Source of the DNA: Anseranas semipalmata | Lineage: Eukaryota; Chordata; Aves; Anseriformes; Anseranatidae | DNA: 64,000 nucleotides | NCBI GenBank assembly: GCA_013399115.1 | Contig: VXAA01005170.1 | Location: 81,461 to 145,460, forward strand | Direction of reading: 5' to 3' | Shown: positions 51,201 to 64,000 of the stretch, one piece after another | Layout of the letters: each line of letters starts with the position of its first letter | Position numbering within the stretch: position 1 is the first letter of the stretch | Made by a program: the position numbers and the translations under genes | The notes under the pieces: generated by a model | Seen by the model: the letters and a program-made list of their open reading frames with translations, nothing else | Told to the model about the DNA's origin: nothing | Databases searched by the model: none

Positions 51201-53281
51201 ACAAAAATAGAGCTGTTTTCCCCCTTTCTGGTCCACAGGAATCATAAAATGATACTTAGAGGAATTTTTTTCAAAGCTGTGGGAGGTTCTTGGTGAGTGT
51301 AAGATGTCTTCACTGAAGTAAATGGAAAGGTTTGGTATATAATTCTCAGTGTTATTCGATCTATGTTCATCTTACCTCTTTAAAAGTGCAATCAGCAGCA
51401 TTTTTGCAGGAGTTAGCCAGCAGCTATAGCCTACTCTCCTTCTGATACCACATAGTGGTAAACAGTTCTCAGCAGGAGAACATATGCAGACCTTGGTTGC
51501 TCACAGAAAGGCTGGTGGCTTAGCCCAGATGGGAAAGACACCATCTCCCTCCCCCTTTGCAAGCGACTTATAACTAGCTACTAGTACAAGTGGTAAGAAA
51601 CTTTGTCTTGACTCCTGTGAGACCATGCTACTTTCAATGGGATGTAAAAAGCATAGCAGCAGACTGATGTGTCATGACTTATGGAGAATGACTAGATCAC
51701 GCTGGGAAATATAAGCACGGTGTGAGAGACCCCATGCTTCCGCAAAGTGGTGGGTTACTTCTGTAGTGTCACTGAACAGGTCTCAGCTCTCTTTTTGCAA
51801 TGATGCTCCTAAATTGCAGGGAAGGGTTTGCAGTCCTCCAAGTAGGAGAGTAGCTGAAGAGAACGTGAGCGCATGTCAGAATTTCTGTCTGTATAGCTGT
51901 GTGTATATATGCTATAGTCTGTAAATATATACATAAAGCTGTCACAGGTAAAGTTGCAGGCTGCTCTTCAGCCCTGCTATTTCTAATTTTGTGTCTTATT
52001 CATTACTGTTTAAACCGATCCAATGCTTTCTGCAGGTGGAATTGACCATTTCAGGCAGTATAGTTTTCTGGGCATCTAACAGCTTCAAATTCAAAAGGAA
52101 CTCTTTGGCAATTTCATGTAATAAACTGGAAGTAGATGTTCCTGAGAGGTCACAATTACTGTCAGTTATTTTTGTTTACTAGTACCATATCTTCATTAGT
52201 GTCATCAAAAGACTTGAGTTTGTTATTCTTTTCCCATAGATTTTGTTTAGAATTTGAAAAAAGAGAAAATGCACAGTTAGTGTATTTGATGTAAAAAATG
52301 ATGTTTACTTCTATATAGTCAATTGTCTTGATGCTTTTTGTACAGGGTTTGTAAAATACAGCTAAGATAAATTTCTTAGGAACTCTGCAGATGAAGGCTT
52401 GAGGAAATGAGTTGAAGGGCTATAATGAGCTTTTGTGTTCAGTTTGACAGGAACCAACTGACTTCAGGATGTTTTCACTCATAACTGCAATTTCATGAAG
52501 ATGGGACTGTAACATTTAATCATGAACAGTACTAGAGAACAGGATGTAGAAAAAGCCTTCCTGCTTCTGAATAGGGGAATTATCCAATGTTATCACTCAA
52601 TGTCTAGGAGAAGACTGGTTTCTGGTATGAGCACCTTCCATTCTAACATAAAACCTATTTTTCATTCTTACTAGGTGTTTCCTCCGGGAAGCTAGAAAAA
52701 GGGTTAGAACATTTTTCCAAAATTATTTGTAATATATCCATTATGGAAAGTACTGAAAACTTCTTCTCCCACATGATTTTACTGATTTATCCTTTATAGA
52801 TCACCAGGAATTGCACATTACTTCATTTTTTTTTTTTTTTTTTTAATGCAGGGACATATGGAAGGTTTTCATAAGCAATGGCTTTATAAAACTTTGAAAT
52901 TATGATGTCAGATTTTGTAGTGCATTCAAAATGCTGACTTTGGTAAAAATAATCAGAAGCGGGGCTAAAATTTATCCCTGATGAATTTGTTTAATCCTAT
53001 TTTCAGTACATATAGAGAGCATGGATCTGCAAAACTTATTTTAACTATTTTTGAATGCACTGATCTGGAGATTTAGATCGTGTTTGTAATAATGTATTTT
53101 AGAGCTTTTTGACACATGCAAGTAAAGGTAATACAGTACATAGTGGTGTGCCTAAATTTTTACCCACATAAGTAATATGTCTTAGGCAAATCTAAATGTT
53201 AAGATCACTAAACAAGAATATGATAAAATATTATTGCACAAGAACAATTAAAAAAAAATGAGTATGCTTACCCATACTGAA
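42255..53281. other. Long intron stretch without recognisable genes
   Basis: About 11 kb of AT-rich DNA with homopolymers (A at 45146-45161, T at 47611-47628, T at 52828-52844) and an AAAAAC run near 49925-49949. Bases 42730-42770 may hold a faint MIR remnant. ORFs up to 125 codons here are not recognisable. Confidence 0.55.
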
Positions 53282-53350
53282 ATCACAGAATCAGAGAATC
53301 ACGGAATGGCTGATGTTGGGAGGGACCTCTGGAGGCCATCTGGCCCAACA
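53282..53350 (-). mobile_element. CR1 LINE 3' end fragment
   Basis: ATCACAGAATCAGAGAATCA, CGGAATGGCTGATGTTGGGA and GGGACCTCTGGAGGCCATCT-GGCCCAAC is the reverse complement of a CR1 3' end. Only about 70 bases remain. Confidence 0.92.
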
Positions 53351-56300
53351 AAAGTACGGGGAGATTTCCATTACCTTGCAAATAATATAGTGAAAACCTT
53401 TTAAGGCTAAATTCTGCTCTCAGGTACCTAAGCTAGTACAGCTAAACCCTGTATAAAATGTTTTGGGCTGTGCAGAGGGAAATTGGTACTCTAATGTTCA
53501 GCAAGAAATTTTCAAAGAGAGGTCTAATTTTGTTTCCTCAGATTCTACTACAACAAATTATATCAAACCAGAGCCTTCACAAATAATTCTGTTATTACTG
53601 AATGCACTTTCAATAACTGTTTGTCGATCTTTAACAACCTTTGCCTGAGCAACTTCTAAAGCAGCCTGAGTTTTTAATCTCACTGTAGTAAAATACAGAA
53701 CTTGGAATCTTGACTCAAAGTAGAAAGTACTATTAGAACACTTAAATATCCTAAATATACAGCCAATGTAAAATTTAGAACATCTTCTTCATTTACCCAG
53801 CAGACTTTGACCAATTAAATCAGAAATATACATTTCGTGACTCATCTCCAAGGGAAAAACTGCAATTGAAATCATCATTTATGTTAGGTTTAGCAGGATG
53901 CCAAGATATATGAATAAAAGAAAAAGGAAAACAAAATATACACTGCTGTTGGAGGGATGCAGCTGAGGACTGCTTACTGGGGTATTTTTTAATGAGTGAA
54001 ACAAGAATTCTTTCTGAAGAAACTCATGTCAACATCTAAAACAGCAAAAGACATTTTCACCTGTTCTGCTCCACTTATGGTCTGGAAGTTAGGTAATACA
54101 GGGAATTATTTGGCAGAACCCATTCAGAATATGAATTTTTACAATTTCAAATACAAAGTAGTGTCTAAATGCTGAAGTTCAGAGGAGTCTATTAGGGAAT
54201 AGTCACCAACACAACATCTGCAGCAGGACTGCCCTTTTTCAAAAGTCAGCTGCCATTATTTTCAATGGGTCTGAAATCATATCTTGCCTACAGTTAGGTG
54301 ACTATTCTGAGAAGGGCAGACGTCTTTCAAAGTTTTAAATGAGCCTACATTAACAAATTACTCTTAAAGAGAGCTATGAGGTCACTGGAAACAAGAGGGT
54401 GTAGTAGCCCCTCATGACAAATGCCATAAGTAAAATGGCTGGGGCACAAATGTGCCATAAGAGCAATAGGAAATAACACACATTTAAAGAAGACAAAAAT
54501 TCAGGAAGCAGAAGATTGCACCTTTGTTGACAAATCAGTTCTCAGTAACAAACAAACAATGGCAAAACTTCCTACAGATTCCTAAACAAATATTTTTAAA
54601 AGCTTTAGATCAAATATACTTATTAGAAAAAGTAGAAGGAAAGTGAACATTAGAAATACAAATATCTGGAAGAAGGAAAAATGGGTATGGAGATATGCAC
54701 ACTTTGCAACCAAAAGCAGGGAAATGAGACACAAGGACTGATGAAAGAACTTAACACATAGGTCTGGAAAAGATTTTGATATATACTTGCCTGCCCAACA
54801 GTGACAAATAACTGTATACTCAAATATGTATCAGGCAGTTCTGGCTGTTTTATGATATGCTTGTTTATTAAAAAAAAAAGAGCTTCAATAATTTCAGAAA
54901 AAAATGCAGAGAAATATGAAACGAAGATACTTATGATAGAAGAAATAAAGATTAGAAAGCCTACAATAATTTTTACAGTGTTTGATTATTCTAGGACTGT
55001 GTCATGATTTTGAAGGGCCTGACCTGAGATTTTTAGTATTCAGCAGCAACTTGCTTCTAAATTCTGAAGGATTACTGCAAGATTTTTTTAACCCTTGTTT
55101 ATTAGTTTGTGAATAACAAAGCATCCACATGTTTTGGCCTCATCTCTGAAAAGAAGACCACTATAAACTAGTTCTTGGAAAATATTTTAAAAGGCTCAGT
55201 TTTCTATATAAAACCCACTGATCTCTGCTCCAGACTGAATTTTATGGTCTGGAAACATGAAGACGATAATCACTTGGCAGGGCAATGCTGCTGTTCAGGT
55301 CTCCAACCCTGATGGTTTAACCTTGATATCCTTGTGAAAGACAATGCTTTCCTATGAACCCAAGGAGTTGGAGTTCTCTTATTTCATGATTGGCAGCTGG
55401 AAATAAATCCAGATTTAGGAATATTTACATAGAATGAGACTATTTTAGAAAATCCCAGTTAGAGCAAGGTTTGGCTTTGCTTAGGATTTCGCTGGGAGAA
55501 AAAGCAAATGCTGGAAGAAGCTTACAATTCCTAAGGAGGAAAAATGAAAGTTAAAGAATATTTGAGTGGAATATTAACATCTAATTTAATTTCTCTTGCT
55601 ACTTCTAGACAAACAGGCAATTTGGGGAAAAAAAAAATGAAGGAAGTGCTTGAAAAGAGTTCCATAAACACTTACAGCCATTTATTTTGTGATGTGTTCA
55701 ATGTCAATGCACACTGAATTTCTGGTTGCTGACAAGACTGGTGTGACAACATTAATATGATTAAGACTTTTAACAGCAATAACAACTGTTGTGTTGAATC
55801 ATCTTCGCAGTCTTAATGGAATAGTAATTGGAAATACTGTGCTTCTGTTACAGGATAAAACAATCTGTCTGTGTTTAAATTGTCTATTAAATAAGTGTTT
55901 TTCAGTCAGCGCTTAAACTGAAAATAGCTTTAGCACAATGCTAAACAAGAACTCTGAAATCTCTATGTATTTATAGGTATGTACAAACTCAGAATGCTGT
56001 TCCAAGCACAGTATGCTGTGCATTTGGATTTCATGGCCATGCATGTATTATCAAATTAGCTAAGAAGCAAAATACTTTAAAATTATATTTTTCATGATGG
56101 AAAAAAAATCATAGCCTGCAATTTCAGCTGAAACCTTTGGGTTTCATTTTGTATGCATCATTCTGTAATATGATTTTCATTTAAGTCTCAGTTTCCATGA
56201 TTTTGGAAGGAAAGATCCCCAGTAAAGCCTGAGAGTTCCTAAGCTATCAAATTGTTCGTCCTTCAAGACAGGAATCTCTCATGAGATATACTGATGGGGT

Positions 56301-59300
56301 CTTATAAATGGGATGGTTAAGAAGCTTTAAATTTCCAGGTGTTTTTTTTTTTTTTTTTTTTTTTTTATGGTATTTCCATAAAAAGAAAGATTATGAAGGT
56401 TATAACTTTGAACTTCATGTTTAAAAATTGCAGTGGGTTTTAATTTAATGAGTAAAATATCTTTTCATGGGTGATATCTGAGGATGGATGTACCGATGCA
56501 CCTTGCTGTACATTCTGCAGTTCTGCGATTAAAACTCTGATTATCTACTCTTTTTGCCTTGCTAGTCTGTAAGTGTGAACAAGGAGTAGAAGATAAACCC
56601 TCTCCACTTTTAGATAGCAATTGAGGATGCAATGCTTTCAGTTAAGGAAAAAAATTGGGGCTGAATTTCCAAAGAGTGGATTGACAAAAAGTGATTTTTT
56701 TTTTGTTGTTACACAAACATAGTTTATAAATTGAGGATGAGGATGATCACGTCAATTCACAATTCCATTCACATGTTCACAACTCACATTTCACTAATAT
56801 CAATGAAATTAAGTACAAAGGTTTGATTTTCTGTTACAAACACTGAGTCCTTTGAATAAGTGATACCAAGATGATCATTATTGTTAATGAACTCTTTGAT
56901 TAGAAGTGTATCATAAGTGTATAAATGTTCAGCATTTACAAATCTATATGCTAGATTTATAAAACTAGGAAAAAAAATCCTAGGCTCAAGGAAGTTATCC
57001 TAGCACACACTTGACAAACTGTTAGAAACCAGGTTGTAGGCTGCTCCTGTAGCTATCTGATGGACTTTGGCATATGCATGGGCAGTTCTGCTTTCATTTT
57101 TGGAAAATGCTACTGACCAAAGACAATTAACTGTGCTTATTAATGGTCTCTTTGTGGATATCAGTGGATAACTCAAGGCTGAATCTCAGTCTTTAAGGAT
57201 GAATGCCACGAGGTAGAAACTCTCTAATCTGATCTTCCTTGTGTTGGTTGATTCTGGCAAGATGAATATTGGGCAGTCAGTGTTTAAATACTTGAAAAAG
57301 TCACATTTTTCCACATGCCTGAAAACTTTCACTGAAAACTGGAAGTAAGTTGCAAAGCTTATCTAAAATAGCAAAACAATTTCTGAATGCTGAAGAATGT
57401 ACTCACCTACAGCTGAGAGGAAAAAGAAGAAAAAGGGAAAAGTGGAGACTCATTTCTGAAGTGGGTAAGTTATTATCATTCTAGGGAGAATAATAACTTT
57501 CTGTTGTTTCAGGAAAAAGGAAATCAATTATGTGAATTCTAGTAACAGTACAGTTGTTTGTTTCAGATTTCTGCTATTATGAATATTCTGTACTATGCTT
57601 CTCTAGATGAATTATTGAAATGAAGTCATTATCAGCTTAACTTATTTACTTTGAAATTTTATTCAGTAGAAATTACCTTGTTAAAGTTCAGTAGAAAAAT
57701 GACAATATTTACCAATTGATGTAGTCATGAATCTATTCTGGAATGTCAGACTGAATATATTTCCCTCTTAAAATGTGTTTACAGGATTGCCATTAGTGTT
57801 TTGTGCTTATATTAAGAAGAGAACATACTTAAACTGAATACTCTGCAAACTCACACCATCTAATTATGGTGTTTAAAAAATGTATATATATTTTCCACAT
57901 TGCTTCTGTCTTTCAGTTGTGTTCCCCTCAACAGTTTTACCATCTATTGCTGATTTATAAGCAGTGCCAAGGCTATGTTTATCTGTGAAGAACAGTAAGA
58001 TTTAAGAAGCAGTATTTCTTGCAAACTGTATTTCCAACGCAAACTTCAAGAGTCTGGAATGGATCCCAGGCAGTTTGCATCTAAATTATTTATTCATCTG
58101 GAACCTGAACTGTGTATGAATTAAGAATCAGAAAGATAATTATAGACTGTGAAATGGATACAGCAAGACTCACAGTACAGAGGAAGTAAAGAAAGGAATT
58201 TGAGAGTCAGGAATATACAAAGAACACACTGATGGGCTGAGTGAATTGATTCTGAATAAGCAGTTTACAGATGAAGACTATTAAAATGATGGTATTATTT
58301 TGTGTGGATGTTGGTGATAGTGCTAGAAGAATGGTGGATGCAGAAATAATTTATCTGCCTTGGCTGGAGCTGCAATGCTGAGTGACATCAGGAAGCAAAA
58401 CATGGGGGTGTGTATTCAATGCAAACCTCTGTCATTAAAGTTCTCACTTGCTCTCCAGAGCAGAACACAGGCAACACATGGCATTTTTCAGCAGTCTACA
58501 AATCAAACAGGTCTGAACAGATTTTCATATGACTGTTTCACTTCCAAATCTCAGAGATTTCTCACTAATCACTGAGAATTGTTACTTTCAGCAGCTTTCA
58601 CTTCTGTACACTGGAAAATTAATCTCTACTTGGGAAGCATGTCCCAACTGGTGATATTCCACACAAGTGCTTAGAGTATTGTGTGAGGAGGATGTGTCTG
58701 CTTTGAGATAAAGAGACGAATCTTCCTGCAGTTTGCTACAACAAACTGGTATTACCTCTTTCTCAAGAAGTTCCTCTTCTGACCTCTTTCTGTCCCATCC
58801 AAAGTACTACAACTATAGCTGTTTATAGCAAACCTCGCATTAGAAAGATGATATTGTAAATAACCAAAGGTTTCTTTTATTCACATCAAATCTCATGTTT
58901 TCACGAAATGTAATATCAGATTGTTTACAGGAGATTACCAGTCCATATTTTAATTTCGCTTCTTCACATGAATCTGCCGTTAAAGATATCTCAGCCTTGT
59001 TGCCTTCTATTAGAAATATAGTTACAAGCCTTTAAGCTGTATTCAAGGTCACAGTACAACTTTTTGAGGCACAGGTTTACATGACAGCATGTGTGAGATC
59101 TGGAAAACCACTACCATAACTACCTGACGCACTACCAGTTCCCTAGATCTGGTGGTCTGTTTCGGGGTGACAGGATATTGATCACAAGGCTCTTTCTTAC
59201 TCTAGTTCAGGTAAATCTAAGGAGCTTAACTTGTCCTTCTGTATTAACCTGTACTGCATTGCTGATTACTGATGTTAGTCTTGCATGTTCTGTCTCATCA

Positions 59301-60076
59301 CAAATTTGGCACAGTGAACTGGTAGTCCCAAGCAACACTAAAGAAGAAAAACTTATTATTCCATTCATGTATTTTAACTTTTATTCTTCATACTTACATC
59401 CTTTATTCACATACTCATAAATCAATATAATTTTTAAAGATATGTGAACTTGAGAAGGGCTACAGCTCTTCTGGAAGAATTCTAATGGCTCAAACAAACA
59501 TTCATTCAACCAATCCAAGTTCAAGCATATGAGCTGACCAATTTAACTTTGCATATTAGGTGAATTATGGAATATTTACACACTGTATTCTTTTGTTTCT
59601 TCAGTGAAGGCTTTAACTCAGCTGGTGACAAAATGTAGCAGCATAACATGGTTGAAAGTGCTAAGATCAATACTAGTGTGTCCATAAAGACTCTCAGTCT
59701 ATCCCATATTAGAAAGCACAGATAACTATGGTCTATTTTCAGTTGTGACACAGACATTTACATCAGTTTTTAAAAGTCTTTTAAGCATTTCAACTTACGA
59801 AAAAAATCTAGTTGCTACCATGTACCTGTTTACTTTAATGAGACTTATGCATACCTCCATCCTTAGGTACCTAAATTCCACCAGACTAAAGAAAAATTAA
59901 TACTCTTTATGACATTCACTACATTTGACGGCTCTTCTGTAATAAGGTTTGAGTATTATTAAATTATGTAGTTGTAATGATTATAACTTTAATAGCCCTC
60001 TGTATCCTATATCCTATTTCAAAGTATTTTATAAAATAACTTGCAAGTCCCCACAAAATTCTCTCCATACATGTAA
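53351..60076. other. Intron stretch without recognisable genes
   Basis: AT-rich with T(25) at 56342-56366 and other short runs. It has few ORFs over 60 codons. I see no repeat I can name. Confidence 0.6.
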
Positions 60077-60081
60077 GGCAG

Positions 60082-60654
60082 AGTCCTGGTTTTTGCTGGG
60101 ACAGAGTTAATTTTCCTCATAGTAGCTAGTATGGTGCTGTATTTTGGATTCAGGATGAGAACAACGCTGATAACACACCAATGTTTTAGTTGTTGCAGAG
60201 CCGTGCTTACACAGAACCAAGGACGTTCCAGCTCCTCGTGCTGCCCTGCCAGCAGGAGGCTGGGGGTGCACCAGGAGCTGGAGGGGACACAGCCAGGACA
60301 GCTGGCCCAGGCTGGCCACAGGGATGTCCCACACCATATGACATCATGCTGAACAGTTAACATGGGGTGGATGGTCAGAGTGGGGGGACCACTGCTCGGG
60401 GATGGACTGGGCATCGGTCAGCGGGTGATGAGCAATTGCATTGTGCATCACTTGCTTTGTACATTGTGTTATTATTATTATCATTGTTGTTATTATTTCC
60501 CTTCCTTTTCTGTCCTATTAAACTGTCTTTATCTCAACCCACGAGCTTTTACTTTTTTTTCTCTTCCTGATTCTCTCCCCCATCCCACTGGGAGGAGGGG
60601 GTGTGAGTGAACGGCTGTCTGGTGCTGAGCCGCCTGCCAGGTTAAACCACAACG
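60082..60654 (+). mobile_element. Second solo LTR of an avian endogenous retrovirus
   Basis: TGGTTTTTGCTGGGACAGAG (from 60087), GGGGACACAGCCAGGACAGC, ACACCATATGACATCATGCT, TAAACTGTCTTTATCTCAAC and GGTTAAACCACAAC near 60653 match a very common avian LTR family that I remember, probably ERVL-like. No viral coding region adjoins, so it is a solo LTR. The TATA region after the CATATGACATCA block is degraded compared with the LTR at 11.2 kb. The usual CA end is not clear, and the limits given assume the GGCAG repeat discussed under findings. It is antisense to EPHA6. Confidence 0.85.
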
Positions 60655-60659
60655 GGCAG

Positions 60660-63149
60660 CATGTTTACCCAAAGAACCAGAGAAATTCAAACAAAACCAT
60701 GATGGCGAAGAACTCTTCAGCAACAGGCAAACTTTAGACAGCATTAAGTTAATAAATACATCGAGAATAACTTTGCCTCAAATTGAAAACAGCAGGGATA
60801 TATTATGTTTGGTATACTCCTGTAAGTTTGAATTTAGTGAAGCCAGTGAGAATGGTAGCTGTTTTTCTTAAAAAAAAAAAAAAAAAAAAGTAACAATGGG
60901 GACTTAACAATCACCATGATTATGTCTTTCATTTTTCATCTTGTCACCCCAAGGAGAAGCTCTGTTCCTGGGTATTAGACATGGATCTAGATCCAGCACC
61001 CCCCATGGGATAGAAACATCAAATTATTTCTATTATTTTGATATCTAATCTAGATTTCTCCCATAAAAGTGTAGTCTTAGTGTAACATCTTAACTCAAAA
61101 GATCATGGAACAACATGGCGGTAAAACCTGGTATGATAAGGTTTCTATCTTAAGCCAGACACATCTGTTAGCTTATTATCAAGAACCACCTGTAATCCAT
61201 AAAAATATAGAGATATATTCCCCTGAGACAGTCTATCTGATACAAGATCTTATCTTATATCACTGCAGCCTGCGATAGCTTTATTATCACTTCCATTCTT
61301 TAAGTGACTGGTAGTCCAAGAACTACAACTGGAAACTAAGAGACTTATGGCAGCATGAAAGAAAGGAAGGTAGTAAGTAAATATACTCTGAGGCAATGAG
61401 ACATCGGTCCTGACTACATTACATCGTGATCCACACAAGCTTGTATTCTATGTAGTATTCTATGATTTACTTCCTCTTCCTTGGTACTTTCCTCAAGTTC
61501 CCCCAGACTAGAACATCATAGTTGTGCATAAGGACTTTCATTTTCTACTTTCAGATGACATAATCACTCTTACTATTTAAAGTTAGGCAGATATGTGCTA
61601 TACATGCTAGATATTCCTCCACAAGAATGGGGTTAAAGTTTACATTCTTGTGCTGCTCTATAGTAGGAAAGTGCCTATGTTTCTATGCCAAGGACAAAAA
61701 AATAAAAACCAAAATTATTTTTTCTTGGCAGTGAAGAGCACAGAAGTTCTATTAATTTTGATTTGGTTTTGATTATTGCTGTCTGTACTAATTCAATTGC
61801 CTTATCTTCTACACTTTGTAGTTAACATGCCCTGAATCAACAACTACTAAATTCTTTGTGTCTCTACAGTGATTCATTGTTTTGTTATTTTCTGATTTTG
61901 TCAATATTCTCTCTAGTCTTACCCTAAGTCTGTTTAGCCTCTCCTGGCAATTCAAACACATTACCCATTTCATTTTCTGATACTCTTACCAATCATACCT
62001 GATTTTACATGGTTTGCAGCCTCACACTCAACAGCTCCATTATGGAACACAGGCTTATTTGTATAACCTTAACACTGATAGGTTTTATTATGTTATGCAG
62101 TATAAGACAGCATTTGAAGTAGATGAATATACACAGAAAAATATCAGTGAACAACAAACAAAAACATAAATATACAGGAAACAGCTCAGAAATGAGACAT
62201 GACCCATGATTTTTCATGACTCTCTTGAAGATTTTAAGAAAAATATCTTTTAAGCTGCTATAATGAGTACACAGTCTCCAGGAGAAGAAGTCTTTGAAAT
62301 GCATCAACTCCTAGATTATGTCCAAACGTCAATGGCATCTCCCCTTAATATATGTATAATGAGGTGGAGACTCCTTTTCCTTTTCTGACTGATAGATGAA
62401 GGAAGGAAGAAAAAATACACCTTCCTTTTAAGGTAGGTAAAAGCTAATACTCAGTGTATGCTTTTCCTTTGTCATTGGTTATAAAACTGATGGAGTTCCA
62501 ATTATTTCAGCAGTATCTGTTCTGATTTAGCAGAGCACAAGACAGTTAGAGGGCTCCTGACTCTGATATGGGGCAGCAACCATGCTGTCTGCTCTTCTGT
62601 CCCTTTCAAGGAGCTCGTGACTGAGCAGGGCAGAAGATTTTGCAGCTGTAACTTCCAACTTTGGTTGGCTGTCATTTTCAAAGAAGCTGTATTTGAGAGG
62701 AATTTATATCAGCATTCAAAGGTCTTGGCTGAATTTGCAAAACTGAAGTTATATGACACAAAGGTTTTTGCAGGTCAATTTTAATCATTTTTTTTTTTTT
62801 TTAAGTGTTTTAGCTTTTCTGTTTTTCTATTCAACTAGACCTGGTAACAGCCGAATTAAGTAATCTCCACTGGCATATAACTAAGCTATGATGATCCCTG
62901 AAGGGTATAACAATGTCTATATTCTGTAGATGGAGTGAACTGAAAAGATGAAACAGATCATACCAACAACATTTGCATATGGTAATAATTTGATTTCTAG
63001 TTCCTTCTCTCACTGTTGGTCTGCGTATGTTTTTATAAAAAGAAAAAGACAGCTATAAGAGTTGCAAGTTTCAANAAAGCAACGAAAGTTTCAAGACTTG
63101 TATCAATCTCAATTTTAATTGATCAAGTGATGCCTTATAAAGCAATGCT
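60660..63149. other. Intron stretch without recognisable genes
   Basis: AT-rich with an A run at 60871-60888, a T run near 62789-62802 and a single N at 63075. I see no exon. Confidence 0.6.
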
Positions 63150-64000
63150 CTAAAAGGAGATATGGATGACTCAGTCACACTAACTTCTAAGAACCAGAAA
63201 AAAAGTAATCAAAACATTTGCAAATACTTAGAAGATGACAATGTAGTAAGTAACAACCTGCATGCATTTGTCAGGAACAAATACCACAGCAGGCTAATTT
63301 CTGCCTGTGACAAATAGGTCTCACAGATAGAAGAGTTTCAGTAATATTGCATATGTATATCCCAGACTGGTCATAGTCAAGACAGGGCATTATGGTTTCC
63401 TATTTTAATGAAACTACTGCACAGTTGGGGTAGTAACTCTGTGGTTCACTGTCAACCTGGAAAGATACAAATAGTATGGTCCAGGGCTTTTGCTACTATT
63501 CTATTTTTGCCTTAACAACTGTGGTGCTGGAACTAAGAGAATGTTCTTAAATCTGAGAAAGACACCAAAATGGAAGGAGCTGTTGGAGATTAGGCTCAGA
63601 CTGTAAAATGGCTTGGCATACTAGACAAAAGGTCTGAGAAAACATGAAACAAAATTCTGTGAAGACAAAGCAGTTCAATCGAGACAGCAGTAATCAACCA
63701 CAAAAATACATCCTGGGGAAAGACCAGACAGCCAGCTCCTTCAGAGAGGAGGATCTATGGGTAATAATAAATCAAAATAAAACCCAACAATGGTTGCTAT
63801 TGAAAACCACACGTACTTAAACATGAGTAACACAGTGCACATTTAAAATAATTCTTTCCTGCCTGCTAGTGGAACGTAAGGCTCAGCATCCACAGTACCC
63901 ACTTTGGAAAGCCATACCTTAAAAAAGATATGAATTGACTGGAAAGAGTCCAGAGGAAAGCATTAAGAATGACCAAAGGTCTAGCAAACATATATCGCGC
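63150..64000 (+). mobile_element. Ancient CR1/L3-like LINE reverse transcriptase, cut by window end
   Basis: Bases 63168-63314 translate without a stop and include ICKYLEDDNVVSNN and HAFVRNKYHSRLIS. These correspond to the CR1/L3 reverse-transcriptase segment (SICKHLED...HGFVKNKS) between the YRPVSLTS motif and the catalytic block. After a stop at 63315 the match continues in broken frames: GTCAACCTGGAAAGATA near 63451, GACACCAAAATGGAAGG near 63562, and CTGGAAAGAGTCCAGAGGAA then GACCAAAGGTCTAGC up to 63986. Many stops show it is dead. It is antisense to EPHA6 and continues beyond the window. Confidence 0.78.

Larger units (their letters stand above)
31945..64000 (-). other. EPHA6: EPHA6 intron upstream of the 62-bp exon (partial)
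   Basis: Phase-1 intron upstream of the 62-bp exon, at least 32 kb. The preceding kinase exon should end with a motif like FDHPNIIHLEGVVT. I looked on the minus strand for the IMGQFDHP segment and found none, so the intron probably extends past the window. It holds ancient and younger CR1 copies, a GAA tract, a solo LTR and simple repeats. Confidence 0.75.

Noticed and set aside
60019..60744. Several ORFs of 66-131 codons on both strands
   Set aside because: All fall in the solo LTR, whose GC-rich non-coding sequence opens chance frames.

Overview
The window is AT-rich vertebrate nuclear DNA from a bird. The evidence is many CR1 LINE copies with typical avian 3' ends (one ends in an 8-bp ATTCTATG tail), two endogenous-retrovirus solo LTRs of avian type, and older amniote repeats (ancient CR1/L3-like and MIR-like pieces). 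I cannot name the species. There are no bacterial-style genes, operons or CRISPR arrays.

The only host gene I can support is an Eph receptor tyrosine kinase on the minus strand, best matched to EPHA6. Two internal coding exons are present. A 62-bp exon (31883-31944) encodes the kinase hinge and gatekeeper region. A 210-bp exon (19412-19621) encodes the catalytic loop, DFG motif and start of the activation loop. The reading frame joins exactly across the 12,261-bp intron between them, and all four splice sites are canonical GT/AG. The rest of the window is intron: at least 19.4 kb downstream of the 210-bp exon and at least 32 kb upstream of the 62-bp exon. I searched by eye for the neighbouring kinase exons and did not find them, so they probably lie outside.

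Layout by coordinate: 1-19411 is downstream intron with CR1 pieces, an ancient CR1, a hairpin repeat and a solo LTR with a perfect 5-bp target duplication. 19412-19621 is the 210-bp exon. 19622-31882 is the middle intron with MIR-like pieces, a 61-bp assembly gap, a 1.3-kb ancient CR1 and a TATC microsatellite. 31883-31944 is the 62-bp exon. 31945-64000 is upstream intron with a GAA(18) tract, a younger CR1, a second solo LTR, and an ancient CR1 reverse-transcriptase fragment cut by the window end.

Other open reading frames of 60-140 codons look like chance ORFs or repeat-derived ones. I found no convincing undescribed system. The points most worth checking are the valine gatekeeper, a V-to-M change near the DFG motif, a CRE-like motif shared by two diverged LTRs, a CR1 with an apparent 9-bp target duplication, the GAA tract, and a perfect 14-bp hairpin.
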